Origin: Streptomyces kaniharaensis
GTDB taxonomy: Bacteria > Actinomycetota > Actinomycetes > Streptomycetales > Streptomycetaceae
Direction: 5' to 3'
Assembly (NCBI RefSeq): GCF_009569385.1
Contig: NZ_WBOF01000005.1
Coordinates: forward strand, 62,001 to 126,000
DNA length: 64,000 nucleotides
A model generated the notes under the pieces. It was not told where the DNA came from and did no database searches. It saw only the letters and a program-made list of their open reading frames with translations. Of this stretch, positions 9,849 through 20,040 are shown piece after piece; position 1 is the stretch's first letter, and the number at the start of each line of letters is the position of its first letter. Made by a program: the position numbers and the translations under genes.

Positions 9849-10742
9849 ATGACACCTGATGTCCTGCTCGCCGCTGTCGGCGGGACCGTTGCTGTGCTGG
9901 GGATTGCCCTGGCCGTGGCAGGTGCGGTCGGCACGAGTGCGCCGCCCGTGGCCCGGCCCGACGGCCTGTTGAAGCGGCGGCTGCGTACGGCTTCGGCGGG
10001 GCTGCGCGGCCGTGGCCGGTTCGTCCTCACGGCAGCCGGGATCGCCGGCCTGGCCGTGTGGCTGTTCTCCTCCTGGATGCTGGGCGGGCTGCTGACGGCG
10101 GCCGCCGTGGTGGGGATGCCGTGGATCCTGCAGCCCGGACGGGGCAGCAAGAGCCAGATCAAGCGCCTGGAAGCGCTCGAACAGTGGGTCCGGCGGCTCA
10201 GCGACATCCACACCGCCGGCACGAGTCTGGAGGCCGCGGTCACCGCGAGTCTGCGCAGTACCCCGCCGGCACTGGTTCCTGAGATCTCGCGGCTGACGTC
10301 GCGGCTGGGAGCCGGCTGGCAGCCGACGCAGGCCTACCGGGCCTTCGCGGCGGAGATGGACGACGCGACCGCAGACGCGGTCGCGGCGCTGATGATCGGC
10401 CATGTCGAGGACCGTGGGGCGGGTCTGAGCCGGGCGCTGGGCAAGCTCGCGGACCAGGTCGCCGAGGAGGTACGGATGCGCGAGAAGGTGGAGGCCGACC
10501 GGGAGAAGCCGCGCGCCAACGCGCGCTGGGTCGCGCTGATCTGCCTGGGCGTGTTCGCGCTCTCCGTCCTGTCCGGGAAGTACGTCCAGCCATACAGCAC
10601 CCCGTTCGGGCACCTCTTCCTGCTCGGCTTGGCGGCGGCGTTCGCCGGGGTCCTGGTCTGGATGCGCCGCATGTCCCTGTCCAAGCCCGCACCCCGGTTC
10701 CTCGCCGCCCCGGCCGCCAGTCGAGAGGGTGAGACACGATGA
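9849..10742 (+). CDS. tadB: TadB-like inner-membrane platform protein
   Basis: A 297-residue type II secretion F-domain protein. Membrane segments lie near residues 8-28 and 58-95, with a cytoplasmic F domain (QWVRRLSDIHTAGTSLEAAV) and C-terminal membrane segments near 235-285. TadB and TadC form the platform on which TadA drives pilin extrusion. The ATG at 9849 lies just after the tadA stop at 9846. The stop overlaps the start of tadC (ATGA at 10739). Confidence 0.9.
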   Translation: MTPDVLLAAVGGTVAVLGIALAVAGAVGTSAPPVARPDGLLKRRLRTASAGLRGRGRFVLTAAGIAGLAVWLFSSWMLGGLLTAAAVVGMPWILQPGRGSKSQIKRLEALEQWVRRLSDIHTAGTSLEAAVTASLRSTPPALVPEISRLTSRLGAGWQPTQAYRAFAAEMDDATADAVAALMIGHVEDRGAGLSRALGKLADQVAEEVRMREKVEADREKPRANARWVALICLGVFALSVLSGKYVQPYSTPFGHLFLLGLAAAFAGVLVWMRRMSLSKPAPRFLAAPAASREGETR

Positions 10743-11638
10743 TCGCCAGTGCGCCCGCCATCGCCGCGGGCATCGTCACTGGTCTGGGCGTGGCCGTCGC
10801 CATCGCCGGGGCGACCCGGGCGCGGCCGGACCTCGGCGACGTGCTGCGCCGGGTGGACGCCCGTCGCCTGGAGCACTTTGAGCCGCGGCCCGCTCGGGTC
10901 GCCGACTCGGTGTTGGAGCGTCTGGGGGGCCGGCTGCTCGGGCAGGTCGGGGAGGGGCCGCTGCGGCTGCCTCGCCGGGACCTGGAGCTGCTGGGCCGCA
11001 CGCCCGCGCAGCACGTGGGGCAGAAGATCGGCTTCGCCGTGTTGGGTCTGCTGTTCCCGGCCCTGGTGCCCGCGGTGGTCACCCTGGCCGGGGGCAGCCT
11101 GCCGTTCACGGTCCCCGCGCTCGTGGCTCTGGGGCTGGCGGCCGTGATGTGGCTGGTGCCCGATCTGAACGTCCGTGAGGAGGCTTCCGAGGCCCGCCGC
11201 GAGTTCCGGTTCGCCGTCGCCTCCTACCTGGAGCTGGTGTGCCTGGAGCGCGCCGCGGACGCGGGCCCGTCCGAGGCGCTGCGCAAGGCCGCCGCGATCG
11301 GTGAGGGGTGGGTGTTCACGCGGCTGCGGGACGCGCTCACGCGGTCCGAACTGGGCGGTCTTCCTCCGTGGGAGGGGCTGCGCCAGCTCAGTGAGGAGCT
11401 CGGTGTGCCTGAACTCGGGGCGCCGGCGGACATCATGGCCGTCGCCGGGGAGGAAGGTGCCTCCGTGTACACCACGCTGCAGGCTCAGGCTGCGAGTCTG
11501 CGCGGCTCCCTCCTTGCCGAGGAGCAGACCCGCGCGAACATCACCTCCGAAAAGATGATCGTTCCCGTGACGGCACTCGTCCTGATCATGTCCCTGTACA
11601 TCGGCTATCCGGCCATCGCGCAGATCATGGCCGCCTGA
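10739..11638 (+). CDS. tadC: TadC-like inner-membrane platform protein
   Basis: A 299-residue second F-domain protein, paired with TadB. It shows an N-terminal membrane segment, a double hydrophobic stretch near residues 95-145, the soluble F domain (FRFAVASYLELVCLERAAD), and a last membrane segment near 275-297. The start at 10739 overlaps the tadB stop. Together with TadA and TadB it completes the energised export core of a Tad pilus. Confidence 0.9.
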   Translation: MIASAPAIAAGIVTGLGVAVAIAGATRARPDLGDVLRRVDARRLEHFEPRPARVADSVLERLGGRLLGQVGEGPLRLPRRDLELLGRTPAQHVGQKIGFAVLGLLFPALVPAVVTLAGGSLPFTVPALVALGLAAVMWLVPDLNVREEASEARREFRFAVASYLELVCLERAADAGPSEALRKAAAIGEGWVFTRLRDALTRSELGGLPPWEGLRQLSEELGVPELGAPADIMAVAGEEGASVYTTLQAQAASLRGSLLAEEQTRANITSEKMIVPVTALVLIMSLYIGYPAIAQIMAA

Positions 11639-11680
11639 CCGCCGACTTCCCTTCTCTTCCTCTTTGAAAGGACCTTCGTC

Positions 11681-11890
11681 ATGTCCGAACTTCCCGACCC
11701 CGTCACCCAGTCGTTCATCGTGTACATGCGGCACCAGCTCTACCGCCTGCGGGCCGCCCGCTCCAGGAGCGACTACGGCGGCATGTCGATCGAGACGGCG
11801 ATCATCGTCGGTGTTCTCGTTCTGCTGGCCATCGGCCTGGGGACCTTCCTGTCGACCAAGCTGACCGAGAAGGAGGGCGCCATCAAGTAG
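11681..11890 (+). CDS. Flp-type pilin / pseudopilin, 69 residues
   Basis: A small protein with a charged N-terminal leader (about 37 residues) and the segment GGMSIETAIIVGVLVLLAIG, a single hydrophobic helix preceded by Gly and carrying Glu at the +5-like position as in Flp pilins. It is the probable major pilin. A long leader is known in Gram-positive Flp pilins, and cleavage would be before or near MSIE. No prepilin peptidase gene is in this window. An AAAGGA ribosome site sits about 10 nt upstream. Confidence 0.82.
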   Translation: MSELPDPVTQSFIVYMRHQLYRLRAARSRSDYGGMSIETAIIVGVLVLLAIGLGTFLSTKLTEKEGAIK

Positions 11891-11936
11891 CGCCCGCCCC
11901 CAGCGATCCCGTCATCTCCGGATACAGGAGCAGTCA

Positions 11937-12356
11937 GTGCCCACACCACGCCCGGCCCCCCGGGCCCGCCGAAGGCCCCTACGCCGCGGGCCCGGCGGGG
12001 ACCGCGGCGCGGTCAGCCTCGAACTCGCCATTGTCTTCCCCGCCGTCATGCTGCTGATCTTCACGACCATCCAGGCGGGCCTGTGGTACCACGCCCGCAG
12101 CGTCGCCCTGTCCGCCGCCCAGCGCGGGGTCGAGCGCGCCCGCGTCCAGGGCGCGACGATCGGTCAAGGCACCTCGGCGACCAGCGACTTCCTCGACCGG
12201 GCCGGGTCCTCCATCAGCGACCGGTCCGTGACCGGCAGCGACGGCGCCACCGTGCGCATCGACGTCAGCGGGACCGTCAGCACCTGGATCCCCGGGCTCA
12301 GCCTGCCGGTCCACCAGCACGCCTCCGCCGCGCGCGAGCGGGTGACCGCACCATGA
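11937..12356 (+). CDS. TadE-like pseudopilin
   Basis: A 139-residue protein. A basic Pro/Arg leader precedes GAVSLELAIVFPAVMLLIF, the TadE signature (Glu at +5 of a hydrophobic helix, mature N-terminus near Gly/Ala). The C-terminal domain is small and extracytoplasmic. The GTG start at 11937 has a GGAG site 7-10 nt upstream. TadE proteins are minor pilins that initiate or cap the pilus. The stop overlaps the next start (ATGA at 12353). Confidence 0.85.
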   Translation: MPTPRPAPRARRRPLRRGPGGDRGAVSLELAIVFPAVMLLIFTTIQAGLWYHARSVALSAAQRGVERARVQGATIGQGTSATSDFLDRAGSSISDRSVTGSDGATVRIDVSGTVSTWIPGLSLPVHQHASAARERVTAP

Positions 12357-12820
12357 CCCTCAACCGCTTCCGGCGGCGAGCGGTCGCCCGGCGACCCCAC
12401 GGCGACCGGGGCAGCGTCAGCCTCGAACTCGCGATCCTCGCCCCGGTCCTGATCGCGATGCTCCTCACCGTCGTGGCCGCCGGCCGCGTCCACCTCGCGC
12501 ACAACACCGTCGACGCCGCCGCACGCAACGCGGCAAGGGCAGCCTCCCTCGAACGGGACACCGCCTCCGCCCGCACCGCCGGCAACCGCGTCGCCCAGCA
12601 GACCCTCCAGGACCAGGGCCTCACCTGCTCAAGCCTCAGCGTCGACGTGCCCGCATCAGGCTTCCAGGCCCCCCTCGGCACGCCGTCACACATCACGGTG
12701 ACCGTCCGCTGCACCGTGGCCCTGGGCGACGTCGCACTGCCAGGCCTGCCCGGCAGCACCACCGTCAGCGGAAGCTTCACGTCAACCATCGACGCCTACC
12801 GGGGAAGGCCCGCAGCATGA
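12353..12820 (+). CDS. TadE-like pseudopilin, second copy
   Basis: A 155-residue paralogue of the preceding gene: basic leader, then GSVSLELAILAPVLIAMLL, then a domain with two Cys (LTCSSLSV and VRCTVALG) that may form a disulfide outside the cell. The ATG overlaps the upstream stop. Repeated TadE-like genes with almost identical leader-helix junctions suggest local duplication and divergence of minor pilins. Confidence 0.85.
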   Translation: MTLNRFRRRAVARRPHGDRGSVSLELAILAPVLIAMLLTVVAAGRVHLAHNTVDAAARNAARAASLERDTASARTAGNRVAQQTLQDQGLTCSSLSVDVPASGFQAPLGTPSHITVTVRCTVALGDVALPGLPGSTTVSGSFTSTIDAYRGRPAA

Positions 12821-13248
12821 CGACCCGCACCTGGCGATCGCTGCGTTCACGGCGGCGTGCCCGCAGCGACCGGGGCAGCATCTCGCTGTTCGTCGCCGTC
12901 TCCGCCGCCACCATCATGCTGCTGATCGCCTTCGTCATCGACGGCGCCGGCAAACTCAGATCGCTCAACCACGCCGAGTCCGCCGCGCAGGAGGCCGCCC
13001 GCACCGGCGCCCAAGCCGTCAACGCCGGACAGGCCATCTCCGGCGGCGGCATCACCATCGACCGCAACGCCGCCCAGAACGCCGCCCTCTCCTACCTGCG
13101 CAGCGCCGGGGCCACCGGCACAGTGACCTGGGGCGCCGGCGGATCAATCAACGTCGCCGTCACCGAGACCTACCACCCCTACTTCTGGCCCGGCGACATG
13201 ACCGTCACCGGGCACGGCAGCGCCACACTGATCGTCCAGGGAGGCTGA
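12817..13248 (+). CDS. TadG-like (short) minor pilin
   Basis: A 143-residue protein with a basic leader, GSISLFVAVSAATIMLLIAFV hydrophobic helix, and DGAGKLRSLNHAESAAQEAA, the start of the TadG N-terminal domain. The large C-terminal von Willebrand-like domain of proteobacterial TadG is absent, as is usual in actinobacteria. It overlaps the previous gene by 4 bp and closes the pilin cluster. Confidence 0.83.
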   Translation: MTTRTWRSLRSRRRARSDRGSISLFVAVSAATIMLLIAFVIDGAGKLRSLNHAESAAQEAARTGAQAVNAGQAISGGGITIDRNAAQNAALSYLRSAGATGTVTWGAGGSINVAVTETYHPYFWPGDMTVTGHGSATLIVQGG

Positions 13249-13254
13249 CCCCCC

Positions 13255-16200
13255 ATGCCCCGCCAAACCGTCTCCCGCCTCGGGGCAGCCCTACGGGGCC
13301 TGCTCTCCCTCGCCATCCTGCTCGCGCTACTCGGCGCCGTCCCGTTCCTGCTGTGGCGCACCGGCGCCCTGCCCCACCAGCTACCCGACTGGAACGACGT
13401 CACCACCGCGCTGACGAGCCCGGACAACGGCAGCCTCTTCCTGGGCGCCCTCACCCTGATCGGCTGGGGAGCCTGGCTCTCGTTCATCTGCTCCACCGTC
13501 ATCGAGGTCGTCGCGCTGCTGCGCCGCCGCCGTGCCCCGCGCGTGCGGGCCCTCGGCGCCACCCAGCGTCTCTCGGCAGTGCTCGTCGCCGGCGTCGCGC
13601 TCCTCCTGCCCACCACCGCGTTCGCCGCCTCCCCCGCAGCCTCCGCCGCGCCCATCGCCGCCACCGCCCCCGCCACCACCGCGACCAGCACCCAAGACGC
13701 TCCGTCCGCGACCCCCGAGGCCTTCAAGGGCCCGGTCCACGCCGTCGTCTCCGGCGACACCCTCTGGGACCTGGCCCAGCACTACCTCGGCAACGGCACC
13801 CGCTGGCACGAGATCGCCGACCTCAACCCCCAGATCAACTCCGCCGACCTCCTCCCGGTGGGAGCGACACTGCGCCTGCCCGCCGACGCCAGCCCCCCCG
13901 CGGCCCCTGCCACCACCGCGCCCCCCACCCAGACCAGTCCGGCCGGCCAGCACACGGTGACGGTCCACCAGGGCGACACGCTGTCGCAGATCGCCGAGCG
14001 GGAACTGGGCGACGGCAACCGGTACCCGGAGCTGCTGGAAGCGACGCGGGACGTCGTGCAGCCTGACGGCGCGCACCTGACCGACGCGGACCGACTCTTT
14101 CCCGGCAACGTGGTGGTCGTCCCAGCCGCCGCCGCCCCCGCGCAGCCCGCCGCCCCGACCACCACCGCGCCCCCGGTCCAGGCGCCGGCACCGGCCGCCC
14201 AGGCGCCAGCTGCGCCGCAGACCCCTCCTTCCACCACCCCGGTACCGCAGCAGAGCACCCCGGCCTCCCCGACTCCCTCCCCGAGCGCACCGGCCGCTTC
14301 AGCACCGGCAGCCCCTGCCCCTGCTGCTTCTGCCCCAGCCACGGCGGACACCGAACCACCGACCGCCCCGGCACCGGAGCACAGCGCCCCGGCAGGCGAA
14401 GCCCCCGCTGCCCCGCACGGCGGCGACGCGAAGGAGACAGCCAGCAGCGAGGCACCGGTGTCGGCGCAGGAGATCGGAGGAATCGCCGCGCTCCTGGGCG
14501 CCGGCGTGCTCGCAGTGATCGCCCGACGGCGGCGAGCCCAGCAGAACGCCCGCCGCCCGGGCGAGACCATCGCCATGCCCGAGGACACCACCCAGGCCGA
14601 ACAGGTCCTGGACCGCACCTCCTCCCCCGGCTCAGTCGACCTTCTGGACCGGGCACTGCGCACCCTGGCCCACGAGCACCCCGACGTCCTGCCAACGGTG
14701 CGCGGAGCCCGGGTCACGGCCGACCGGGTCGAGATCCTGGTCGACGATTCCGACGCGGAGCCCCTGGCCCCGTTCACCGCCCGCTCCGGCGGCTGGTGGA
14801 GCGTACGCGCCGACCGCGCCACTCTGCTCAACACCGAGGAAGCCCGCCAGGTCCCCGCCCCCTATCCGGGGCTGTCCACGATCGGCACCGCCGACGACGG
14901 CACCCTGCTGCTGGGCAACCTTCCCGAGTTCGGTGTGCTGCTGCTCGACGGCGACGAGACGAGCGTCCGCGAGGTCGCCCGGGGGATCACCATGGAGGCC
15001 GGCACCTCATTGTGGGCCGATCACATCGAGGTGCTCAGCTGCGGGTTCGGCCTGGAGCTGCAACAGCTTCTGCCCGCCGGCCGCGTGATGTACTCCCCCA
15101 GCCTGGAGACCGCCCGGGCCGACCTCGCTCGCGTCCTCATCGAGGCGCACCAGGCGGAGCACGAGGGCGGCGAGCCGCCGCAGCCGTGGTTGGTGGTCTG
15201 CGCGACTTCCCCCACCCCGGACGAGCTGTACGAGTTCGCCGACCTGCTCGGCAAGGCCCGCGGGCTCAAGGTCGCCGCTGTCCTTCCAGCCGCCGGGGCC
15301 CGCGACCTGTTCCCCGACGCGACGGTCCTCGACGCCTCGCTGCCCCAGGCCCAGCACATCGACGTGCTGGGCTCCGCCGCGCTTCAGCGCGTCACCGACG
15401 AGGCCTACCGCCAGCTCACCGCCACAATGACGACCGCCTCCAAGCCCGCCAAGGCGGCCGTGGGCGCATGGACAGCCGTCCCGGACCCGGACCGTCCGCA
15501 CCGCGGCCCAGCCGCGATCGACCTCGCCGGGACGCGCTCCCACCTGCTTCTGCTACCCGAGCCCGACCAGACCGACGACCAGGAGGCGAACGTCACCACG
15601 ACCGCGCAGCCCGAGACGAAGACCGCCCAAGCCACCGCAGCCGATAGCGACCTCGCCGGCCAGGTGCCCGCTCCGGACGCCGCCTCCACCGTCACCGACA
15701 GCACCCCGACCAGCACGGCGACCGGCCCCGGCCCCGGCTCCCCCGCCGCGGACCCGCGCGCCGCGATGCTCACCGGACCGACGCTGACGAAGAACCAGCC
15801 GGTGGTGACCGTCGTCCGCGAACACGACCCCGCCCCCGAACCCGCCGCAACCGCCCCCAGGTCCAGGTACTGGGCCCGCTGCGCATCACCGGCCTGGGCG
15901 ACACAGCGGTGCCACCCAAGCTGTGCCTGCTCGCCGCCTTGCTCATCTTCAAGAACGAACGCGACTACGGCAGCATCGCCAGCCACATGAACCCGGCCCG
16001 GCCCTGGGCTCCCAGGTCGATGGACCAGGAGATGTCCCGGCTGCGCGCCCACCTCGGCGTGGACTCCCAGGGTGTGCCGTACCTGCGCCCCAAGCCGCGC
16101 GGAGTCCAGCAGTACTCGCTGAGCGAGGAGGTAACCGTCGACTGGTCCGACTTCCTGCACCTGGCCGAGCGAGGCTTGCCCCACGGCCCGAATGGGGTGC

Positions 16201-16595
16201 GCGACTTGGAGGCCGCGCTGGCACTCGTTCGCGGCAGGCCCTTCGGCGGCGCCGGCACCCACTCCTGGGCCGCCCCGATCGCCCAGACAATGATCAGCCG
16301 CATCGTCGACACCGCGCATGCCGTCGCCATGCTCCGCTGCCGGGACGAGGTCCTCGACATCGACGCCGCCAGGGCCGCGATCACCATCGGCCTGGACACC
16401 GAGCCGACCGCCGAGGTCCTCTACCGCGACTGGATGAGGGTCGAGCACCGCGCCGGCAACGTCGCCGCCCTGCGCAGCGTCATCGACCAGGTCCGCCAGA
16501 TGGCTTCCGACTGGGAGTTCGACCACATCCAGGACGACACCGAGCTGCTCATCACCCGCCTGACGACCGGCCGTGGAACCGTCCAAGGTCTCTGA
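13255..16595 (+). CDS. LysM membrane protein fused to a BTAD transcriptional regulator (frameshift near 15857)
   Basis: Domains in order: membrane segments near residues 14-34, 61-84 and 106-125; two LysM domains (VVSGDTLWDLAQHYLGN near 163-210 and VHQGDTLSQIAERELGD near 237-290); a long Pro/Ala/Thr linker; another membrane segment near 405-425; then a cytoplasmic part ending in a winged-helix/BTAD domain. Frame 1 runs to 15990 but loses sense at about 15857. The protein resumes in frame 0 with VQVLGPLRITGLGDTAVPPK and continues as a BTAD helical repeat to 16595. One extra C in the CCCCC run near 15855 restores a protein of about 1110 residues. LysM-BTAD fusions are known in Streptomyces. It would link peptidoglycan sensing to gene control and follows the pilus genes by 6 bp. 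It could be split by real mutation or by sequencing error. Confidence 0.8.
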
Positions 16596-16887
16596 GCTCA
16601 GGGCTGCCCCAGGCCCGGCCACTGGAGGGTGGTCGGGCCTCGTCCATTTCCGAGGCCCGGTCCCCGCCCGGACGGTTCGGCTGCGGCCCGGCCGGCTGCA
16701 CGCCCCGAGTGCCACAGCGGGCTCTCCAGGTCGCGCCCGACTGGCCACCACCCGAGCGGAGCCGGTGGTCTTCCTCCACGAACGCATCGCGGAGAAGGCC
16801 ACCGCCGCCGGTTCCGAAGAGCGCCTGCTCCTGGCCGCCGCCTCGATCGGCTCGCGGCGACCGCGCCCGAGCTCCTGCGGCGCTGCG
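16596..16887. other. Convergent intergenic region
   Basis: About 290 bp between two convergent genes. No frame has good codon use throughout. The + strand frame at 16765-16855 encodes a short GC3-rich piece (VVFLHERIAEKATAAGS) that could be a remnant of a small Streptomyces protein of the DUF6221 kind, but it has no proper start or end. Confidence 0.4.
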
Positions 16888-17991
16888 TCAGGTCAGGTCG
16901 TCCGGTGCTGCCAGTGCGGGACCGAAGTCGCTGCGGGCCCGGGCGAGGACGGCGTCGGACGGGCCGCCCGGAGCACACCAGGCGGCGAGGTCGCGGGCCT
17001 GCACGAGGAAGCGGCCGGGGTGGACCTCGGTGACGGTCCAGGCGGACAGATCCCGTACCCGGTCGAGGTGGGCGCCGGTCAGCAGCTGGAGGGCATGGAC
17101 GTCGGGCAGACGCCGGGCCCACAGCGGATCGTTGCGGTACAGGGCATGAACGGGGATGGCCGGCAGGGGCCGAGCACTGTCCGCCCAGCCGTAGGCCCAC
17201 TTCGGGGTCATGTCCGCGAAGGCGAACCGGGCCCGAGCGGCGTTGGCCAGGACGGCGTCCCGCGCCCGGTCAATCAGGTCCTCCCACCGGGCGGCAGGGT
17301 CGTGGGCCTGGTAGACGGCCAGACCGTCCTGCTGAGCCCACACCCGGGTGGCCCGCGGCTCCAATGGGTCGAGGTAGGCGAGGGTCGCAGTACGGCTGTT
17401 CGCCAGCGACCTGGCGAGGTGCTGCGCGACGTCAGCGGAGGAGTCTCGCTGGAGCACGGATCCGGCGGCGAGGTGGGCCTCGCCACCACCGCGCCCGGCC
17501 CAGGCGTCCGCCTCCCGGCACCAGTTCTCGGCGAAAGGCCGCTCGGTGAGGGGGTGCTCCAGTGCGATGAAGGCGCCCGCCCTGGGTTCCCGGCCAAACC
17601 GGAACCAGTAGGGCGGCATCACCGCGGGGGTGGCACCGACCCGGCCACCAAAGCCCTGCTGTTCGAGTGTCCGGGCGAAGGCGCCGAGCCAGGCGGTCAG
17701 GGAGTCGGGCCCCCAGTAGTCCTTCAGCGAGACGTCGACGCCAGCCAGGGTGAGGGCAGGGGCCTGGCCCCGCATCGTCCCCCCATTGCCGTAACTGTTG
17801 GCCGCACTCGCTGCCTCCTGGACTGCGGCAAGCAGCCTGGCATCTCCCCCAGCGTTCTGATGCTCGGGCACGTACTCGATGTGGCAGCCGTCGTAGCCGC
17901 GCTCTTCCAAGTCCCGCTCGATCGACCCGTGGTCGACCCGGACTCCCCCCGTGGTGGTCATGATCAGGACTGTATCGACGGCTGGTGACAT
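16888..17991 (-). CDS. Hypothetical protein, 367 residues
   Basis: The frame has good codon use throughout. The sequence begins MSPAVDTVLIMTTTGGVRV and contains GYDGCHIEYVPEHQNAGGD, a conserved-looking patch. The rest is soluble, Trp/Ala/Arg-rich and has no signal peptide or membrane segment. I do not recognise the family. It lies 300 bp downstream of a DUF2637 gene on the same strand, so it may belong to the same transcript. An alternative start at Met11 is possible. Confidence 0.7.
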   Translation of the reverse strand: MSPAVDTVLIMTTTGGVRVDHGSIERDLEERGYDGCHIEYVPEHQNAGGDARLLAAVQEAASAANSYGNGGTMRGQAPALTLAGVDVSLKDYWGPDSLTAWLGAFARTLEQQGFGGRVGATPAVMPPYWFRFGREPRAGAFIALEHPLTERPFAENWCREADAWAGRGGGEAHLAAGSVLQRDSSADVAQHLARSLANSRTATLAYLDPLEPRATRVWAQQDGLAVYQAHDPAARWEDLIDRARDAVLANAARARFAFADMTPKWAYGWADSARPLPAIPVHALYRNDPLWARRLPDVHALQLLTGAHLDRVRDLSAWTVTEVHPGRFLVQARDLAAWCAPGGPSDAVLARARSDFGPALAAPDDLT

Positions 17992-18291
17992 GAGCTCCGG
18001 ACCCTACGGACCAGTCAAAGTCGCGAAGCTTTGACGCCCGGCCGCGCTCGGCGGGAGGGTCGATCCGTGACCGATGCCGCGGAACAGCAGCATGCCGGCG
18101 CCGACCTGCTTCCGGCCGACCCGGCTACGGCTTTCCCTTAGCGTCGAGTCCTCGCTGGCGGGCCCGGCGGCCGGGCTGCCGAGAACTGGTCGGTGTTGGT
18201 CCGCCACGAACGCCTCACGCCGGGCCAGCCCCCGAGCCGGACCGCCTTCGGCGCGAACCTGGACCACGTACGGGTGGTGAGCATTCGAGCG

Positions 18292-19785
18292 CTATACCAG
18301 GGTGCCCTCCAGGTCGAGACTCTGCTGCGTCGGGGCCGGAACCAGCTTCTGGAGCGTGGGGGTGTACCGGCGGACGGCGTGCCAGCTGGGCGGGCCATCC
18401 CCGGCCTTGTTGCTCTTGTATCCGCGCTCGTGGAGGTAGTCGGCGAGCTCCGTCTCCTTCGGGCCGAACTTCGGGTGCCGCCCGAACTCGGCGACGAATG
18501 CCTGGAAGCCTTCCATCCAGCCGGCCGGGATCTCGGTCGGCTGGAGGGAGTCGTCGGTCGGCTGGGTGACCACCGGCCCGGTGGCAGCGGTGAGGGCTGA
18601 CACCCGCGAGCCCGGAACGGCCTGCGGGGGTTGCACCGGCTGCTGGTCCCATTGCTCGCCGTTCGCTTCCGTCTGCGCAATGCCAGATTGCGCACCGGCC
18701 TCGGCGGCGGTGTCCCGCGCAGAGCCGACGCGCAGAAGATCGTCGTCGTGAGCAACCGCAGCCAGCCGCTCCGGCAGCTGCGCAACGACGAAGGCCTCCT
18801 CGACTGGCCCGGCCTGAGCTTGCGCAATACCTTGCGTATGGCCTCTGACCTGCGCAAACCCGGGAATCGACTGCGCAGGAGCAGGCTGCGCAATCTCTGG
18901 GGCGGGGGCATGCGCAATGGCTGGCTGCGCAAGATCGCCCTGCGCAATCGGTTCAGCGGCCGTGTGCGCAATCGCCTGACGCTGCGCAATGTCGGCGCCC
19001 TGGACCTGCGCATGATCATTGGGGCTGCCCTGGTGCCGGTCGTCGGTGGGGGCGTTCTGCGCGTAGTAGGCCAGGAGGCGGTCCATCGGCCCGGCCTCGA
19101 TGCCCGCTGCCTCCAGGCCCGCCTGGTAGGTCACCTCGATCGGCACGCCGAGGTTGGAGAGCTCCAACGGCAGATATGCCGCAGGCGGCAGAGAGCCGGC
19201 TCTCCGACGCCGCGGCTGCGCACCTGCGAGCAGGGTCTTATAGGTCAGTCGGGCCTGCTCGCCCTGGATCGCCGTGTCGATGCTGCGGATCTCCCATAGC
19301 TGCATCCGCCGCCACAGGCCCCAGGTCTGCCCCGGCGCCAGGATCCACCGCATCAGCCGGATCTTCTCGATAGACCGGTCCGAGCTGAGCTCGGCCAGAC
19401 GCGCGATGGCGTGACGGGCGGCCTCGCTGATGATGACGAAGAGCACCGGGATGACGGCGTGCATGCCTACGCCGAGCGGGTCGGGCCAGGACGCGCTCGC
19501 GTTGAAGGCGATGGTTGCGACGGTGAGCAGCCATGCAGTGGGGCGCAGCAGGGGGAAGGGGATGCGCAGCCAGGTGAGGACAAGGTCGAGGGTGAGGAGG
19601 ACGATGATCCCGGCGTCCACGCCGATCGGGAAGATTTTCGAGAAGGCGCCCATGCCCTGGCGGAATGCGACGTCGCGGACGGCGAGGTAGGACCCGCCGA
19701 GGCCGATCGTGGCGATGAAGAGCGCTCCGATCGCGACGAACCCGATCATCCACCAGTGGATCTTTCTCAGGACCGGCCGGGCCAC
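18292..19785 (-). CDS. DUF2637 (Spd-like) transfer-associated membrane protein
   Basis: A 497-residue protein with four membrane segments in the first 120 residues: KIHWWMIGFVAIGALF, then GVDAGIIVLLTLDLVLTWL, then PTAWLLTVATIAFNASASW, then HAVIPVLFVIISEAARHA. This is the DUF2637 pattern found in plasmid spread (Spd) proteins of Streptomyces. The middle is a low-complexity region in which Ile-Ala-Gln recurs, encoded by the DNA word TGCGCA. A C-terminal domain (WMEGFQAFVAEFGRHPKFGP) may bind DNA or a partner. The GTG start at 19785 has a GGGGGAG site just upstream. A 288-bp gap (18004-18291) downstream holds no convincing gene. Confidence 0.82.
   Translation of the reverse strand: MARPVLRKIHWWMIGFVAIGALFIATIGLGGSYLAVRDVAFRQGMGAFSKIFPIGVDAGIIVLLTLDLVLTWLRIPFPLLRPTAWLLTVATIAFNASASWPDPLGVGMHAVIPVLFVIISEAARHAIARLAELSSDRSIEKIRLMRWILAPGQTWGLWRRMQLWEIRSIDTAIQGEQARLTYKTLLAGAQPRRRRAGSLPPAAYLPLELSNLGVPIEVTYQAGLEAAGIEAGPMDRLLAYYAQNAPTDDRHQGSPNDHAQVQGADIAQRQAIAHTAAEPIAQGDLAQPAIAHAPAPEIAQPAPAQSIPGFAQVRGHTQGIAQAQAGPVEEAFVVAQLPERLAAVAHDDDLLRVGSARDTAAEAGAQSGIAQTEANGEQWDQQPVQPPQAVPGSRVSALTAATGPVVTQPTDDSLQPTEIPAGWMEGFQAFVAEFGRHPKFGPKETELADYLHERGYKSNKAGDGPPSWHAVRRYTPTLQKLVPAPTQQSLDLEGTLV
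18674..19012. repeat. Thirteen TGCGCA words inside the DUF2637 gene
   Basis: The palindromic hexamer TGCGCA, usually within TTGCGCA or TGCGCAAT, occurs at 18674, 18689, 18779, 18821, 18851, 18872, 18887, 18911, 18926, 18941, 18965, 18983 and 19007. At this base composition about one per 3 kb is expected. All spacings are multiples of three because each lies in an Ile-Ala-Gln or Ala-Gln codon pair. Further single copies lie at 19214 and 19927. Confidence 0.85.
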
Positions 19786-19802
19786 CGACTCCCCCTTGCT
19801 CG

Positions 19803-19814
19803 TTGACTAGTCAA
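19803..19814. promoter_or_regulatory. Palindrome TTGACTAGTCAA upstream of the DUF2637 gene
   Basis: A perfect 12-bp dyad centred about 23 bp before the GTG start of the leftward DUF2637 gene. One arm contains TTGACT, a plausible -35 box reading in either direction. It is probably an operator or promoter element; which protein binds is unknown. Confidence 0.45.
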
Positions 19815-20040
19815 GGGGGTCAGCTTCCCACGGGAGACTGTCAGGGTCACAGTGGCATCGGTGGTAGCGGGTCGTCGTGGGTCCGCACAGCCGTTTTGGA
19901 TGCTGAACGTCAGATGTTCGTGACGCTGCGCAATGGCGCTACCCGCGGCTGTATCCCCAAGGATCTTGTCCCGTCATCGCCTCTGCGCGCCCGATGGGGC
20001 TCTCAGGCGCCAGAACCCGGAGGATGACGCCCCAGTCCCT

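Noticed and set aside
16598..17200. Open frames on both strands between the BTAD gene and the leftward hypothetical gene
   Set aside because: Composition-driven frames; no consistent third-position bias and no starts with ribosome sites.
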